DNA of 64,000 nt from Mycolicibacterium fallax (GTDB lineage Bacteria > Actinomycetota > Actinomycetes > Mycobacteriales > Mycobacteriaceae). Made by a program: the position numbers and the translations under genes. The stretch spans positions 310,001-374,000 of the forward strand of contig NZ_AP022603.1 of assembly GCF_010726955.1 (NCBI RefSeq). The letters run 5' to 3'. Positions 8,864-16,980 of the stretch are shown here, one piece after another (position 1 is the first letter of the stretch; every line of letters begins with the position of its first letter). The notes under the pieces were generated by a model that worked only from the letters and a program-made list of their open reading frames with translations, ran no database searches and had not been told where the DNA came from.

Positions 8864-9472
8864 GTGGCGGCCAGAGCACCGGGGACACCGGCACGATCGG
8901 CCCGGCCGGCGGCCCCGCCGCCCGCGACGATCAGCGTCGACGGGCTCGCCGTAGCGGTCACGGTGTCCGTGTCCGGGTCCGACCGCAGCGGGAACGTGGT
9001 GCTGCTGGGTGCGGTCCCGGCCGCCCGCGACGCCTACGGCGCGATCTGCGCCCGGTTGCACAACGCCGGGCTGCGCACCGTGGTGATCGGCACCGCCGGT
9101 GTGCCGCCGGACGCGGTGCCCGCGGTGCTCGACGCGGTCGGGGTGCGCTGGGCGGTGCTGTTCGGCGACCGGTCCGGGGCGGAGCTGGCCTGGCAGCTGG
9201 CCGCCACCCGATTCGACCGGTTCACCGCGCTGGTCGCCGTCGACCGTGGCCACCCCCGGGCCTGCGGCGACGACGGCGCCCAGGGCTGCGGGCCGGTGGA
9301 ACTGGACACCACGATTCTGGTCAGCACGCCCGCCGCGGCCGCCGCCGCCCGGGCCAGCCGGCGCTACGTCCACGGCGACTTCCGGCAGGTGGACCTGCTC
9401 GACCGGCGCCGGGTCACCGAATCCGCCGCCCAGCTGGCCGCCGAGATCGTGCTGCGCAGCGCCGACTGGTGA
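8864..9472 (+). CDS. Alpha/beta-hydrolase-like protein (Rv2854-like), function unknown
   Basis: A 202-residue protein whose layout resembles a shortened alpha/beta hydrolase fold: a proline/alanine-rich N-terminus, a VVLLGAVPAARDAY strand-turn-helix, then VRWAVLFGDRSGAELAWQLA where a nucleophile elbow (G-x-S-x-G) would be expected. Here the elbow reads G-D-R-S-G-A, so a catalytic serine is not secure. It matches the position of Rv2854 next to mqo in M. tuberculosis. The GTG start at 8864 is supported by the -10 element 6 nt upstream. It is convergent with the metallothionein-like gene. Enzymatic activity is uncertain. Confidence 0.6.
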   Translation: MAARAPGTPARSARPAAPPPATISVDGLAVAVTVSVSGSDRSGNVVLLGAVPAARDAYGAICARLHNAGLRTVVIGTAGVPPDAVPAVLDAVGVRWAVLFGDRSGAELAWQLAATRFDRFTALVAVDRGHPRACGDDGAQGCGPVELDTTILVSTPAAAAAARASRRYVHGDFRQVDLLDRRRVTESAAQLAAEIVLRSADW

Positions 9473-9478
9473 GCCAAG

Positions 9479-9512
9479 AAAAACCGGCCCCGGGCGGATG
9501 CCTCGGGGCCGG
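9479..9512 (-). terminator. Rho-independent terminator of the metallothionein-like gene
   Basis: Perfect 9-bp stem CCGGCCCCG (9484-9492) / CGGGGCCGG (9504-9512), extendable inward by a G-U and a G-C pair. Read on the minus strand it is followed at once by TTTTT (9483-9479). It starts 22 nt after the stop of the small cysteine-rich gene. This is the only textbook intrinsic terminator I found in the window. Confidence 0.85.
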
Positions 9513-9533
9513 ACTCGGGGTGGGCCGGACTGA

Positions 9534-9626
9534 CTACTTGTCGGAGCCGCAGCTGCAGGAACTTCCGCAGGTGCAGTTCTCGCAGGTGCAGTTCGGATTG
9601 CTGCAGGCGCTCGATTCGTTGCTCAT
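9534..9626 (-). CDS. Metallothionein-like cysteine-rich microprotein (30 aa)
   Basis: A 30-residue ORF with seven cysteines (positions 8, 13, 15, 18, 20, 24, 26) arranged C-x4-C-x-C-x2-C-x-C-x3-C-x-C, no histidine or aromatic residue, and otherwise Ser/Asn/Gly/Thr. Repeated C-x-C pairs with no hydrophobic core are the hallmark of metallothioneins, which bind Cu(I) or Zn(II) through thiolates. It is shorter than and unlike M. tuberculosis MymT (53 residues), so a different family. The ATG at 9626 is set 6 nt after a TAATAT -10 element, and a perfect intrinsic terminator follows the stop, so this is a complete monocistronic unit. Metal specificity cannot be read from sequence. Confidence 0.8.
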   Translation of the reverse strand: MSNESSACSNPNCTCENCTCGSSCSCGSDK

Positions 9627-9638
9627 ATTGCAATATTA
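9625..9638 (-). promoter_or_regulatory. -10 element and 12-bp palindrome over the metallothionein start
   Basis: On the minus strand TAATAT (9638-9633) is followed by TGCAAT and then the ATG, giving leaderless spacing. The same bases form a perfect palindrome ATATTGCAATAT at 9625-9636, an AT island in a GC-rich genome. A repressor bound here would cover both the -10 and the start site. A metal-sensing ArsR- or CsoR-type regulator is inferred only from the gene product. Confidence 0.55.
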
Positions 9639-9735
9639 CTATGGGTCGCCCCGCGGGCACGGCGATTTGGCCGCCGCACCGGCCCGGTGGTTGTCACCCG
9701 GGCGGCCGGACGTGATGGCGCTCACCAGTTGCCAC

Positions 9736-9759
9736 CCGATAACCTCATAGCCGATAACC
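9736..9759 (+). repeat. Two direct CCGATAACC repeats upstream of mqo
   Basis: CCGATAACC at 9736-9744 and 9751-9759, a 15-bp period. They lie ~60-85 bp before the mqo GTG, in the 193-bp intergenic region shared with the metallothionein-like gene. A regulator binding site is possible; the remaining intergenic bases (9640-9735, 9760-9819) show no further clear signal. Confidence 0.4.
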
Positions 9760-9819
9760 CGCCGTGCCCGCAGACGTTCGGGGCCCGGCGGCCGCGCAAT
9801 CGCGAAGGGCGAGGGACCG

Positions 9820-11340
9820 GTGGCAGACACTGCAGTGACCAAGACCGATGTCGTACTGATCGGCGCCGGGATCATGAGCGCCACGCTGGGGGCTTTGCTG
9901 CGTCTGGTCGAACCGGATTGGTCGATCACCGTGATCGAACGACTCGACGCGGCCGCCGCGGAGAGCAGCGACCCGTGGAACAACGCGGGCACCGGCCACT
10001 CCGCGCTGTGCGAGCTCAACTACACCCCGGAGAAGGCCGACGGCAGCATCGACATCACCAAGGCGGTGACGGTCAACGAGCAGTTCCAGGTGTCCCGGCA
10101 GTTCTGGGCGCACGGGGTGGAAAACGGTGTGCTCACCGACGTCCGCAGCTTCCTCAACCCGGTGCCGCACGTGTCGTTCGTGCAGGGCGCCGACCGGGTC
10201 GAATACCTGCGCAAGCGCCGCGACGCGCTGGCGGCCAACCCGCTGTTCGCCACCACCGAGTTCACCAACGACCACGACGAGTTCGCCCGCCGGCTGCCGC
10301 TGATGGCCGCCGGCCGCGACTTCACCGAGCCGGTCGGCCTGAACTGGACCACCGAGGGCACCGACATCGACTTCGGTTCGCTGACCAAGCAGCTGATCAA
10401 CTTCGCCGTCCGCAACGGCACCTCGGTGCTGTTCGGCAACGAGGTCACCAACCTCAGCCGCAACTCCGGGGGCTGGTCGGTGAAGGTGCGCAACCGTCGC
10501 ACCGGCGACAAGCAGACCATCGACACCCGCTTCGTGTTCGTCGGCGCCGGCGGCGAGGCGCTGCCGCTGCTGCAGAAATCCGGTATCCCCGAGGCCAAGG
10601 GGTACGGCGGCTTCCCGGTCGGCGGGCAGTTCCTGCGCGCCTCCAACCCCGCGGTGACCTCCCGGCACCAGGCCAAGGTGTACGGCTTCCCGCCGCTGGG
10701 CGCCCCGCCGATGTCGGCGCCGCACCTGGACACCCGGATCATCAACGGCAAGCCGTGGCTGATGTTCGGCCCGTTCGCCGGCTGGACCCCGAAGTTCCTC
10801 AAGCACGGCAAGTTCACCGATCTCCCCGCGTCGGTGAAGCCCAACAACGTCGGCTCGATGCTCGGGGTGGGGCTGACCCAGCTGGACCTGACCACCTACC
10901 TGATCCGGCAGCTGGCGCTGTCGGATTCCGAGCGGGTCGACGCGCTGCGCGACTTCGCGCCCACCGCGCAGGACGCGGACTGGAGCCTGGTGCACGCCGG
11001 TCAGCGGGTCCAGGTGATCAAGCCCGCGGAGCAGGGGCTGGGCGGCACCCTGGAGTTCGGCACCGCGGTGCTCGCCGCGGCCGACGGCAGCCTGGCCGGC
11101 CTGCTCGGCGCCTCGCCCGGCGCCTCCACCGCCGTCCCGGCGATGCTGGATGTGATGGCGCGCTGCTTTGCCGACCGCTACCAGGGCTGGGTGCCCAAGC
11201 TGACCGAGATGATCCCGTCGCTGGGGACCAAGCTCTCCGCCGAGCCCGCGCTGTTCGACGAGGTGTGGTCCTGGACCCAGCGGGCCCTTGCGCTGGAATC
11301 CACCGCGGTGGTACCCGCCGCCGACGGCGACGGGCTCTGA
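9820..11340 (+). CDS. mqo: Malate:quinone oxidoreductase
   Basis: FAD-dependent, membrane-associated enzyme that oxidises malate to oxaloacetate and passes electrons to menaquinone. The 506-residue length is usual. The N-terminal FAD fold is [18 protein letters not shown] (residues ~10-27), then [32 protein letters not shown], an MQO hallmark region. Further conserved blocks are [17 protein letters not shown] and [33 protein letters not shown]. The GTG at 9820 is preceded by AAGGGCGAGGGACC, a ribosome site 5-7 nt away. The order mqo-GNAT-chelatase is that of Rv2852c-Rv2850c. Confidence 0.96.
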   Translation: MADTAVTKTDVVLIGAGIMSATLGALLRLVEPDWSITVIERLDAAAAESSDPWNNAGTGHSALCELNYTPEKADGSIDITKAVTVNEQFQVSRQFWAHGVENGVLTDVRSFLNPVPHVSFVQGADRVEYLRKRRDALAANPLFATTEFTNDHDEFARRLPLMAAGRDFTEPVGLNWTTEGTDIDFGSLTKQLINFAVRNGTSVLFGNEVTNLSRNSGGWSVKVRNRRTGDKQTIDTRFVFVGAGGEALPLLQKSGIPEAKGYGGFPVGGQFLRASNPAVTSRHQAKVYGFPPLGAPPMSAPHLDTRIINGKPWLMFGPFAGWTPKFLKHGKFTDLPASVKPNNVGSMLGVGLTQLDLTTYLIRQLALSDSERVDALRDFAPTAQDADWSLVHAGQRVQVIKPAEQGLGGTLEFGTAVLAAADGSLAGLLGASPGASTAVPAMLDVMARCFADRYQGWVPKLTEMIPSLGTKLSAEPALFDEVWSWTQRALALESTAVVPAADGDGL

Positions 11341-11346
11341 CGGGCC

Positions 11347-11838
11347 GTGACCCCCGCGTTGCGCCGGGCCTGGGCCCAGGACCTCGACGCCGCCACCCTC
11401 TACGAACTGCTCAAGCTGCGCGTTGAGGTGTTCGTCGTGGAGCAGGCCTGCCCGTACCCGGAACTCGACGGCCGCGACCTGCTGGCCGAGACCCGGCACT
11501 TCTGGCTGGAACTGCCCGACGCCGCGGTCGCCGAGACCGGCGACCGGGTCATCGCCACGCTGCGGCTGATGGAGGAGCATCCCGGCGGGGAGAAGGCGTT
11601 CCGGATCGGCCGGGTGTGCACCCGTCGGGACCGGCGCGGGGCCGGGCACGCCGCGCGGCTGCTGACCTCGGCGCTGGCCGAGGTCGGATCGCACCCGTGC
11701 CGGGTCGACGCCCAGATCTACCTGACCGAGATGTACGCCCGGCACGGGTTCGTCGCCGACGGGCCGGAGTTCAGCGAGGACGGCATCCCGCACGTCCCGA
11801 TGGTCCGGCTGGTCGGCCGGGGAGAGGGAGCATCGTGA
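11347..11838 (+). CDS. ElaA-type GNAT acetyltransferase
   Basis: A 163-residue single-domain acetyltransferase of the ElaA family (Rv2851c-like). The N-terminus shows the ElaA marker [27 protein letters not shown] (residues ~18-43). The acetyl-CoA site appears as [20 protein letters not shown] (~88-107), and the C-terminus has [20 protein letters not shown], another ElaA feature. The substrate is unknown. The GTG at 11347 lies 6 nt after the mqo stop, and the stop overlaps the next gene's GTG by 4 nt, so it sits in an mqo-to-cysG transcription unit. Confidence 0.9.
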   Translation: MTPALRRAWAQDLDAATLYELLKLRVEVFVVEQACPYPELDGRDLLAETRHFWLELPDAAVAETGDRVIATLRLMEEHPGGEKAFRIGRVCTRRDRRGAGHAARLLTSALAEVGSHPCRVDAQIYLTEMYARHGFVADGPEFSEDGIPHVPMVRLVGRGEGAS

Positions 11839-13718
11839 GCAGCGCCGACATCCCGCCCTACCCGTTCAGCGCGATCGTCGGACATGATCGGCTGCGGCTG
11901 GCGCTGCTGCTGTGCGCGGTGCGCCCGGAGATCGGCGGGGTGCTGATCCGCGGCGAGAAGGGCACCGCGAAGTCGACGGCCGTGCGTGCCCTCGGCGCGC
12001 TGCTGGCCGGGGTGGACGGCGGCCGGCTGGTGGAACTGCCGATCGGGGCCACCGAGGACCGGGTGATCGGCTCGCTGGACCTGCAGAAGGTGCTCGGTCA
12101 GGGCGAGCACGCGTTCTCCCCGGGCCTGCTGGCGGGTGCGCACGGCGGCGTGCTCTACGTCGACGAGGTCAACCTGCTGCACGATCACCTCGTCGACATC
12201 CTGCTCGACGCCGCGGCGATGGGCCGGGTGCACATCGAGCGCGAGGGCATCTCGCATTCCCACGACGCCCGGTTCGTGCTGATCGGGACGATGAACCCGG
12301 AGGAGGGCGAGCTGCGGCCGCAGCTGCTGGACCGGTTCGGGCTGACCGTCGAGGTGCGGGCATCCCGCGACGTCGAGGTGCGCACCGCGGTGATCTCCGC
12401 CCGGCTGGCCTACGAGGCCGATCCGCACGGGTTCGCCGCGCGCCACCTCGACGCGGAGGCCGAGCTGACCGGCAAGATCGCCGCCGCGCGGGCCCGGGTG
12501 CCGCAGATTGTGCTGCCGGACAACGAATTACGGCGGATCGCCGGGCTGTGCGCGGCCTTCGACGTCGACGGCATGCGGGCCGATCTGGTGGTGGCCCGCA
12601 CCGCGGTGGCGCACGCCGCGTGGCGCGGCGCCGACCAGGTGGCCGCAGAGGACATCCGGGTCGCCGCGGAGCTGGCGCTGCCGCACCGCCGCCGCCGCGA
12701 CCCGTTCGACGATCCGGGCCTGGACCCCGAACTGCTCGACGAGGCGCTCGGCGACCCCGATCCGGACCCGGACCCCGACCCGACCGGCGGCGGTGAGCCC
12801 GATCCCGGCGGACCACCGCCGGATTCCGGGCCGCCGAGGTCCCCGGACGGCCCGGGTGCCGACGCCGGGGAGACCGGCGCCGGCTCCGACGGTCCCGGTG
12901 CGGCGCCGAACCGGCCGTCGGCCCCGCCCACGGCGACCTTCCGCACCCGCGCGCTGCGGGTCCCCGGCATCGGCGAGGGCGCGCCGGGCCGCCGCTCGGT
13001 GGCCCGAAACCGGACCGGAGCGGTGATCAGCCCGGCCGGTCCCGACGACGAAACAGCCTCCGGCATCCACCTTTTCGCGACCCTGCTGCGCGCCGCCGAG
13101 CACGCCGGCGGCCCCGGACCGCTGCGTCCCGGCATCGCTGACCTGCGCCGGGCGATCCGCGAGGGCCGGGAGGGCAACCTGGTGATCTTCCTGGTCGACG
13201 CCTCCGGGTCGATGGCCGCCCGGGACCGGATGTCGGCGGTCACCGGCGCCGCGCTGTCGCTGCTGCGCGACGCCTACCAGCGTCGGGACAAGGTCGCCGT
13301 GATCACCTTCCGCGGCCGCCGCGCCGACCTGCTGCTGCCGCCGACCTCCTCGGCGCACATCGCCGGGCGCCGGCTGGCCCGGTTCGACACCGGCGGCAAG
13401 ACCCCGCTGGCCGAGGGCCTGCTGGCCGCCCGGGACCTGGTGACCCGCGAACGCATCCGCGACCGCACCCGCCGGGCCCTGGTGGTGGTGCTCACCGACG
13501 GCCGCGCCACCGGCGGTCCGGATCCGCTGGGCCGCACCCGCACCGCCGCCGCCCGGCTGCGCGCCGAGGGTGCGGCGTCGGTCGTGGTGGACTGCGAGAC
13601 CTCCTTTGTGCGTTTGGGTTTGGCGGGCGAACTGGCCCGGGCCCTGGACGCCCCGGCGATCCGGCTGGACCAGCTGCGCGCCGACACCCTGACCGCCGCG
13701 GTCCGCGCGGCCGCCTGA
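11835..13718 (+). CDS. Magnesium-chelatase-like AAA+/VWA protein (ChlI-ChlD fusion, Rv2850c type)
   Basis: A 627-residue fusion of the two ATPase-motor subunits of metal chelatases. Residues ~1-330 are the AAA+ module: Walker [10 protein letters not shown], Walker [11 protein letters not shown], and the [23 protein letters not shown] sensor/arginine-finger region typical of ChlI/BchI. A Pro/Asp/Gly-rich acidic linker (~300-400, with alternating D-P repeats) leads to a C-terminal VWA domain whose MIDAS motif is [10 protein letters not shown] with a distal T-D-G-R-A. It probably powers cobalt insertion with a CobN-like partner not in this window. The GTG at 11835 overlaps the preceding stop. 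Confidence 0.88.
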   Translation: MSSADIPPYPFSAIVGHDRLRLALLLCAVRPEIGGVLIRGEKGTAKSTAVRALGALLAGVDGGRLVELPIGATEDRVIGSLDLQKVLGQGEHAFSPGLLAGAHGGVLYVDEVNLLHDHLVDILLDAAAMGRVHIEREGISHSHDARFVLIGTMNPEEGELRPQLLDRFGLTVEVRASRDVEVRTAVISARLAYEADPHGFAARHLDAEAELTGKIAAARARVPQIVLPDNELRRIAGLCAAFDVDGMRADLVVARTAVAHAAWRGADQVAAEDIRVAAELALPHRRRRDPFDDPGLDPELLDEALGDPDPDPDPDPTGGGEPDPGGPPPDSGPPRSPDGPGADAGETGAGSDGPGAAPNRPSAPPTATFRTRALRVPGIGEGAPGRRSVARNRTGAVISPAGPDDETASGIHLFATLLRAAEHAGGPGPLRPGIADLRRAIREGREGNLVIFLVDASGSMAARDRMSAVTGAALSLLRDAYQRRDKVAVITFRGRRADLLLPPTSSAHIAGRRLARFDTGGKTPLAEGLLAARDLVTRERIRDRTRRALVVVLTDGRATGGPDPLGRTRTAAARLRAEGAASVVVDCETSFVRLGLAGELARALDAPAIRLDQLRADTLTAAVRAAA

Positions 13719-13734
13719 GAACCAGGAGACCACC

Positions 13735-14349
13735 ATGCCCAAGGGGCAACCGGTATCGATTCCCGACGACGGCCTGAGCACCCGGGCCCGGCGCAACCAG
13801 CCGGTGCTGGCCGTGCACACCGGCGCCGGGAAGGGAAAGTCGACCGCCGCGTTCGGGATGGCGCTGCGGGCCTGGAACGCCGGGCTGGCGGTGGCGGTCT
13901 TCCAGTTCGTCAAGAGCGCCAAGTGGAAGGTCGGCGAGGAGTCGGCGTTCGCCGCGCTGGACCGCGCGCACACCGACCACGGCGTCGGCGCGCCGGTGCA
14001 GTGGCACAAGATGGGTTCGGGCTGGTCCTGGTCCCGGCGGCAGGGCGAGGAGTCCGATCACGCGGCCGCCGCCGCGGAGGGCTGGGCGGAGATCTCCCGG
14101 CGGCTGGCCGCCGGCGCGCACGACTTCTATGTGCTCGACGAGTTCACCTACCCGCTGAAGTGGGGCTGGATCGACACCGATGAGGTGATCGCGACGCTGG
14201 CCGCCCGGCCGGGCAACCAGCACGTGGTGATCACCGGTCGCGACGCCCCGCCCGCGCTGATCGAGGCGGCCGACCTGGTCACCGAGATGACCAAGGTCAA
14301 ACACCCGATGGACGCGGGCCGAAAGGGCCAAAAGGGCATCGAGTGGTGA
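13735..14349 (+). CDS. cobO: Cob(I)yrinic acid a,c-diamide adenosyltransferase
   Basis: Transfers the 5'-deoxyadenosyl group of ATP to the corrinoid cobalt (CobO/BtuR family). The 204-residue protein has the P-loop AVHTGAGKGKSTAAFGMALR near residues 24-43, the conserved VAVFQFVKSAKWKVGEE, and the late Walker-B-like FYVLDEFTYPLKWGWID. The ATG at 13735 has an AGGAGA ribosome site 6 nt upstream. It is cotranscribed with the chelatase and cobB, the gene order of Rv2850c-Rv2847c. Confidence 0.95.
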   Translation: MPKGQPVSIPDDGLSTRARRNQPVLAVHTGAGKGKSTAAFGMALRAWNAGLAVAVFQFVKSAKWKVGEESAFAALDRAHTDHGVGAPVQWHKMGSGWSWSRRQGEESDHAAAAAEGWAEISRRLAAGAHDFYVLDEFTYPLKWGWIDTDEVIATLAARPGNQHVVITGRDAPPALIEAADLVTEMTKVKHPMDAGRKGQKGIEW

Positions 14350-15713
14350 CTGTCCCGGCGGTGGTGATCGCCGCGCCGGCCTCCGGCAGCGGGAAGACCA
14401 CGCTGGCCACCGGTCTGCTGGGGGCGCTGCGCCGGGCCGGGCACCGGGCGGCCGGGTTCAAGGTGGGGCCCGACTTCATCGACCCCGGCTATCACGGGCT
14501 GGCCACCGGCCGGCCGGGCCGCAACCTGGACCCGGTGCTGGTGGGACCCGAGCTGATCGGACCGCTGTACCGGCACGGCGCGGCCGGCAGCGACATCGCC
14601 GTCGTCGAGGGGGTGATGGGCCTGTTCGACGGCCGGATCGCCGCCGGCACCGGGCTGCCGGCCGGGTCGACGGCCCAGGTCGCCGGCCTGCTGGGTGCCC
14701 CGATCGTGCTGGTGGTCGATGCCCGCGGCCAGAGCCAGAGCCTGGCCGCGCTGCTGCACGGCTTCGCCAGCTTCGATCCGGGCACCGCGCTGGCCGGGGT
14801 GATCCTCAACCGGGTCGGTTCGCCGCGGCACGAGCAGGTGCTGCGGGAGGCCTGCGCGACGGTCGGCCTGCCGGTGCTGGGGGCGGTGCCCAGGACCACC
14901 GAACTGGAACTGCCGTCGCGGCACCTGGGCCTGGTGACCGCGCACGAACACGGCGCGGCCGCCGACGCCGCGGTGACGGCGATGGCCGAGGTGGTGTCCC
15001 GGCACGTCGACGTCGCCGCGGTGGCCGCCCTGGCCCGGGCCGCGGCGGCCACCGCACCGTGGTCGCCGCACCGGGCGGTCGGAGAACCCGTGCCCGGGCG
15101 CCCGGTGGTGGCGGTGGCGGCCGGCCGGGCGTTCACCTTCGGCTATCCCGAGCACACCGAGCTGCTGGCGGCCGCCGGCGCGGACGTGCTGACCTTCGAC
15201 CCGCTGGCCGATGTGCTGCCCGAGCGCACCGCCGCGGTGCTGCTGCCCGGCGGATTCCCGGAGCAGTACCCCGAGGAACTGTCGGCCAACGCGGCGCTGC
15301 GGTCACAGCTCCGCGACTTCGGCGGGCCGGTGTACGCCGAGTGCGCCGGGCTGACCTACCTGATGGACGACCTCGACGGGCACCCGATGTGCGGGGTGCT
15401 GGCCGGCTCGGCGCGGTTCACCGCGCGGCTGACGCTGGGCTATCGGGACGCCGTGGCGGTCGCCGATTCCTGTGTGCACCGGGTCGGGCAACGCGTCGTC
15501 GGCCACGAATTCCACCGGACCGCAGTCGATTACGCCGACGACTACCCGCCGGCCTGGAAGTTCCGCGACGGCGCGGGCAATCCGGTGTCCGACGGCGCCG
15601 TGCGCGGCGCGGTGTTCGGCTCATACCTGCACACCCATCCGGCCGCGACCGGCGACGCGGTCGCCAGGTTCGTTGGGCTGGCCGCCGAGCGCGTCGCTAA
15701 GCTCACCGGGTGA
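14346..15713 (+). CDS. cobB: Cobyrinic acid a,c-diamide synthase
   Basis: ATP- and glutamine-dependent amidation of carboxylates a and c of (hydrogeno)byrinic acid. The 455-residue protein starts with a dethiobiotin-synthetase-like P-loop (APASGSGKTTLATGLLGALR), then FKVGPDFIDPGYH. The C-terminal GATase1 domain has FPEQYPEELSAN, the nucleophile in VYAECAGLTYLMDDL, and a catalytic His in FGSYLHTHPA. I chose the GTG at 14346, which overlaps the cobO stop as GTGA, over the adjacent in-frame GTG at 14343; it matches the remembered M. tuberculosis N-terminus better. Confidence 0.94.
   Translation: MTVPAVVIAAPASGSGKTTLATGLLGALRRAGHRAAGFKVGPDFIDPGYHGLATGRPGRNLDPVLVGPELIGPLYRHGAAGSDIAVVEGVMGLFDGRIAAGTGLPAGSTAQVAGLLGAPIVLVVDARGQSQSLAALLHGFASFDPGTALAGVILNRVGSPRHEQVLREACATVGLPVLGAVPRTTELELPSRHLGLVTAHEHGAAADAAVTAMAEVVSRHVDVAAVAALARAAAATAPWSPHRAVGEPVPGRPVVAVAAGRAFTFGYPEHTELLAAAGADVLTFDPLADVLPERTAAVLLPGGFPEQYPEELSANAALRSQLRDFGGPVYAECAGLTYLMDDLDGHPMCGVLAGSARFTARLTLGYRDAVAVADSCVHRVGQRVVGHEFHRTAVDYADDYPPAWKFRDGAGNPVSDGAVRGAVFGSYLHTHPAATGDAVARFVGLAAERVAKLTG
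15698..15703 (+). promoter_or_regulatory. Candidate internal -10 TAAGCT before cysG
   Basis: TAAGCT inside the end of cobB ends 6 nt before the cysG GTG at 15710, so an additional leaderless start inside the operon is possible. Evidence is motif spacing only. Confidence 0.35.
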
Positions 15714-16924
15714 GCGAGAACGCCTACCTGGTCGGGCTGCGGCTGGCCGGGAAGAAGGTCGTGGTGGTCGGCGGCGGCAGCGTCGCCCAGCGCCGCCTGG
15801 GCCTGCTGGTGTCCAGCGGCGCCGATGTACACGTGGTGGCCCGCACCGCCACCCCCGCGGTGGAGGCGATGCCCGGGGTCACCGTCACGCTGCGCGACTA
15901 CCGCGACGGTGACCTCGACGGCGCCTGGTACGCCATCGCGGCCACCGACGATCCGGCCGTCAACGCCGCCGTCGTCGCCGAGGCCGACCGCAGGCGGGTG
16001 TTCTGCGTGCGCGCCGACGCCGCGGTCGACGGCAGCGCCGTCACCCCGGCCACCTTCGCCCAGGACGGCCTGGCGGTCGGTGTGCTGGCCGGGGGAGAGC
16101 ACCGTCGGTCCGCGGCGATCCGCACCGCGATCCGGGAGGCGCTGGCCGGCGGGCTGGTCACCCCGATCGCCGAGCCGTCGGCCAGTCAGGCGCTGGCCGG
16201 CACCGTCGCCCTGGTCGGCGGCGGCCCCGGCGACCCGGAGCTGATCACCGTGCGCGGCCGCCGGCTGCTGGCCCGCGCCGACGTCGTCGTCGCCGACCGG
16301 CTGGCGCCGCCGGAGCTGCTTTCCGAACTGCCGCCGCACGTCGAGGTCATCGATGCCGCGAAGATCCCCTACGGCCGGGCGATGGCGCAGGAGGCGATCA
16401 ACGCCGTGCTCATCGATCGGGCCCGGGCCGGGTCGTTCGTGGTGCGGCTCAAGGGCGGGGATCCGTTCGTCTTCGCGCGCGGCTATGAGGAAGTTCTCGC
16501 CTGCACCGAGGCTGGGATCCCGGTCACCGTCGTTCCCGGGGTTTCCAGCGCGATCGGGGTGCCCGGGCTGGCCGGCGTTCCGGTCACCCACCGTGCGGTC
16601 AATCACGAATTCACCGTGGTCAGCGGCCATGTTGCCCCGGGCGCGCCCGGATCGTTAGTGAATTGGGACGCACTGGCCGCGATGACCGGCACGATCGTGC
16701 TGCTGATGGCCGTGGAGCGCATCGAGCTGTTCGCTGACGCGCTGCTCAGGGGCGGTCGAGCTGCGGAAACACCGGTTCTGGTGGTGCAGCACGGCAGCAC
16801 CCCCGCTCAGCGTGTCGTACGCGCGACGCTGGCCGACGCGGCCGCGGTGATGCGGGCCGAAGGAGTGCGCCCACCTGCGATTATCGTGATCGGACCGGTC
16901 GTCGGGCTGGCGCTGCCGGAGTAG
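15710..16924 (+). CDS. cysG: Siroheme synthase / uroporphyrinogen-III C-methyltransferase (bifunctional)
   Basis: A 404-residue two-domain enzyme. Residues ~1-150 are the precorrin-2 dehydrogenase/ferrochelatase part with an NAD-binding motif KKVVVVGGGSVAQRRLGLL and AIAATDDPAVNAAV. Residues ~165-404 are the SAM-dependent uroporphyrinogen methyltransferase: VALVGGGPGDPELITVRG, RLKGGDPFVFARGYEE, VVPGVSSAIGVPGLAGVPVTHR and EFTVVSGH. It supplies precorrin-2 for cobalamin and siroheme for sulfite/nitrite reduction. The GTG at 15710 overlaps the cobB stop. The usual PYGR-x-x-x-QE segment is present as IPYGRAMAQEAINAVLI. Confidence 0.94.
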   Translation: MSENAYLVGLRLAGKKVVVVGGGSVAQRRLGLLVSSGADVHVVARTATPAVEAMPGVTVTLRDYRDGDLDGAWYAIAATDDPAVNAAVVAEADRRRVFCVRADAAVDGSAVTPATFAQDGLAVGVLAGGEHRRSAAIRTAIREALAGGLVTPIAEPSASQALAGTVALVGGGPGDPELITVRGRRLLARADVVVADRLAPPELLSELPPHVEVIDAAKIPYGRAMAQEAINAVLIDRARAGSFVVRLKGGDPFVFARGYEEVLACTEAGIPVTVVPGVSSAIGVPGLAGVPVTHRAVNHEFTVVSGHVAPGAPGSLVNWDALAAMTGTIVLLMAVERIELFADALLRGGRAAETPVLVVQHGSTPAQRVVRATLADAAAVMRAEGVRPPAIIVIGPVVGLALPE

Positions 16925-16942
16925 GGCCGCCGAGTCGCCGGG

Positions 16943-16972
16943 CTTAAACTCCTCTTAAGATTACTGTAGAGT
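16943..16972 (+). promoter_or_regulatory. efpA promoter region with inverted repeat
   Basis: CTTAA (16943-16947) and TTAAG (16955-16959) form an inverted repeat with a 7-nt spacer, overlapping an 8-bp palindrome TCTTAAGA (16953-16960). TAGAGT (16967-16972) follows as a -10 candidate, 8 nt before the efpA ATG. The AT-rich patch contrasts with its surroundings and could be an operator; the protein that binds is unknown. Confidence 0.45.
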
Positions 16973-16980
16973 AGGTCCCC

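Noticed and set aside
9469..9750. A 93-codon plus-strand frame over the metallothionein region
   Set aside because: It has no Shine-Dalgarno or motif and runs through the terminator hairpin; the minus-strand cysteine-rich ORF with promoter and terminator explains the region better.
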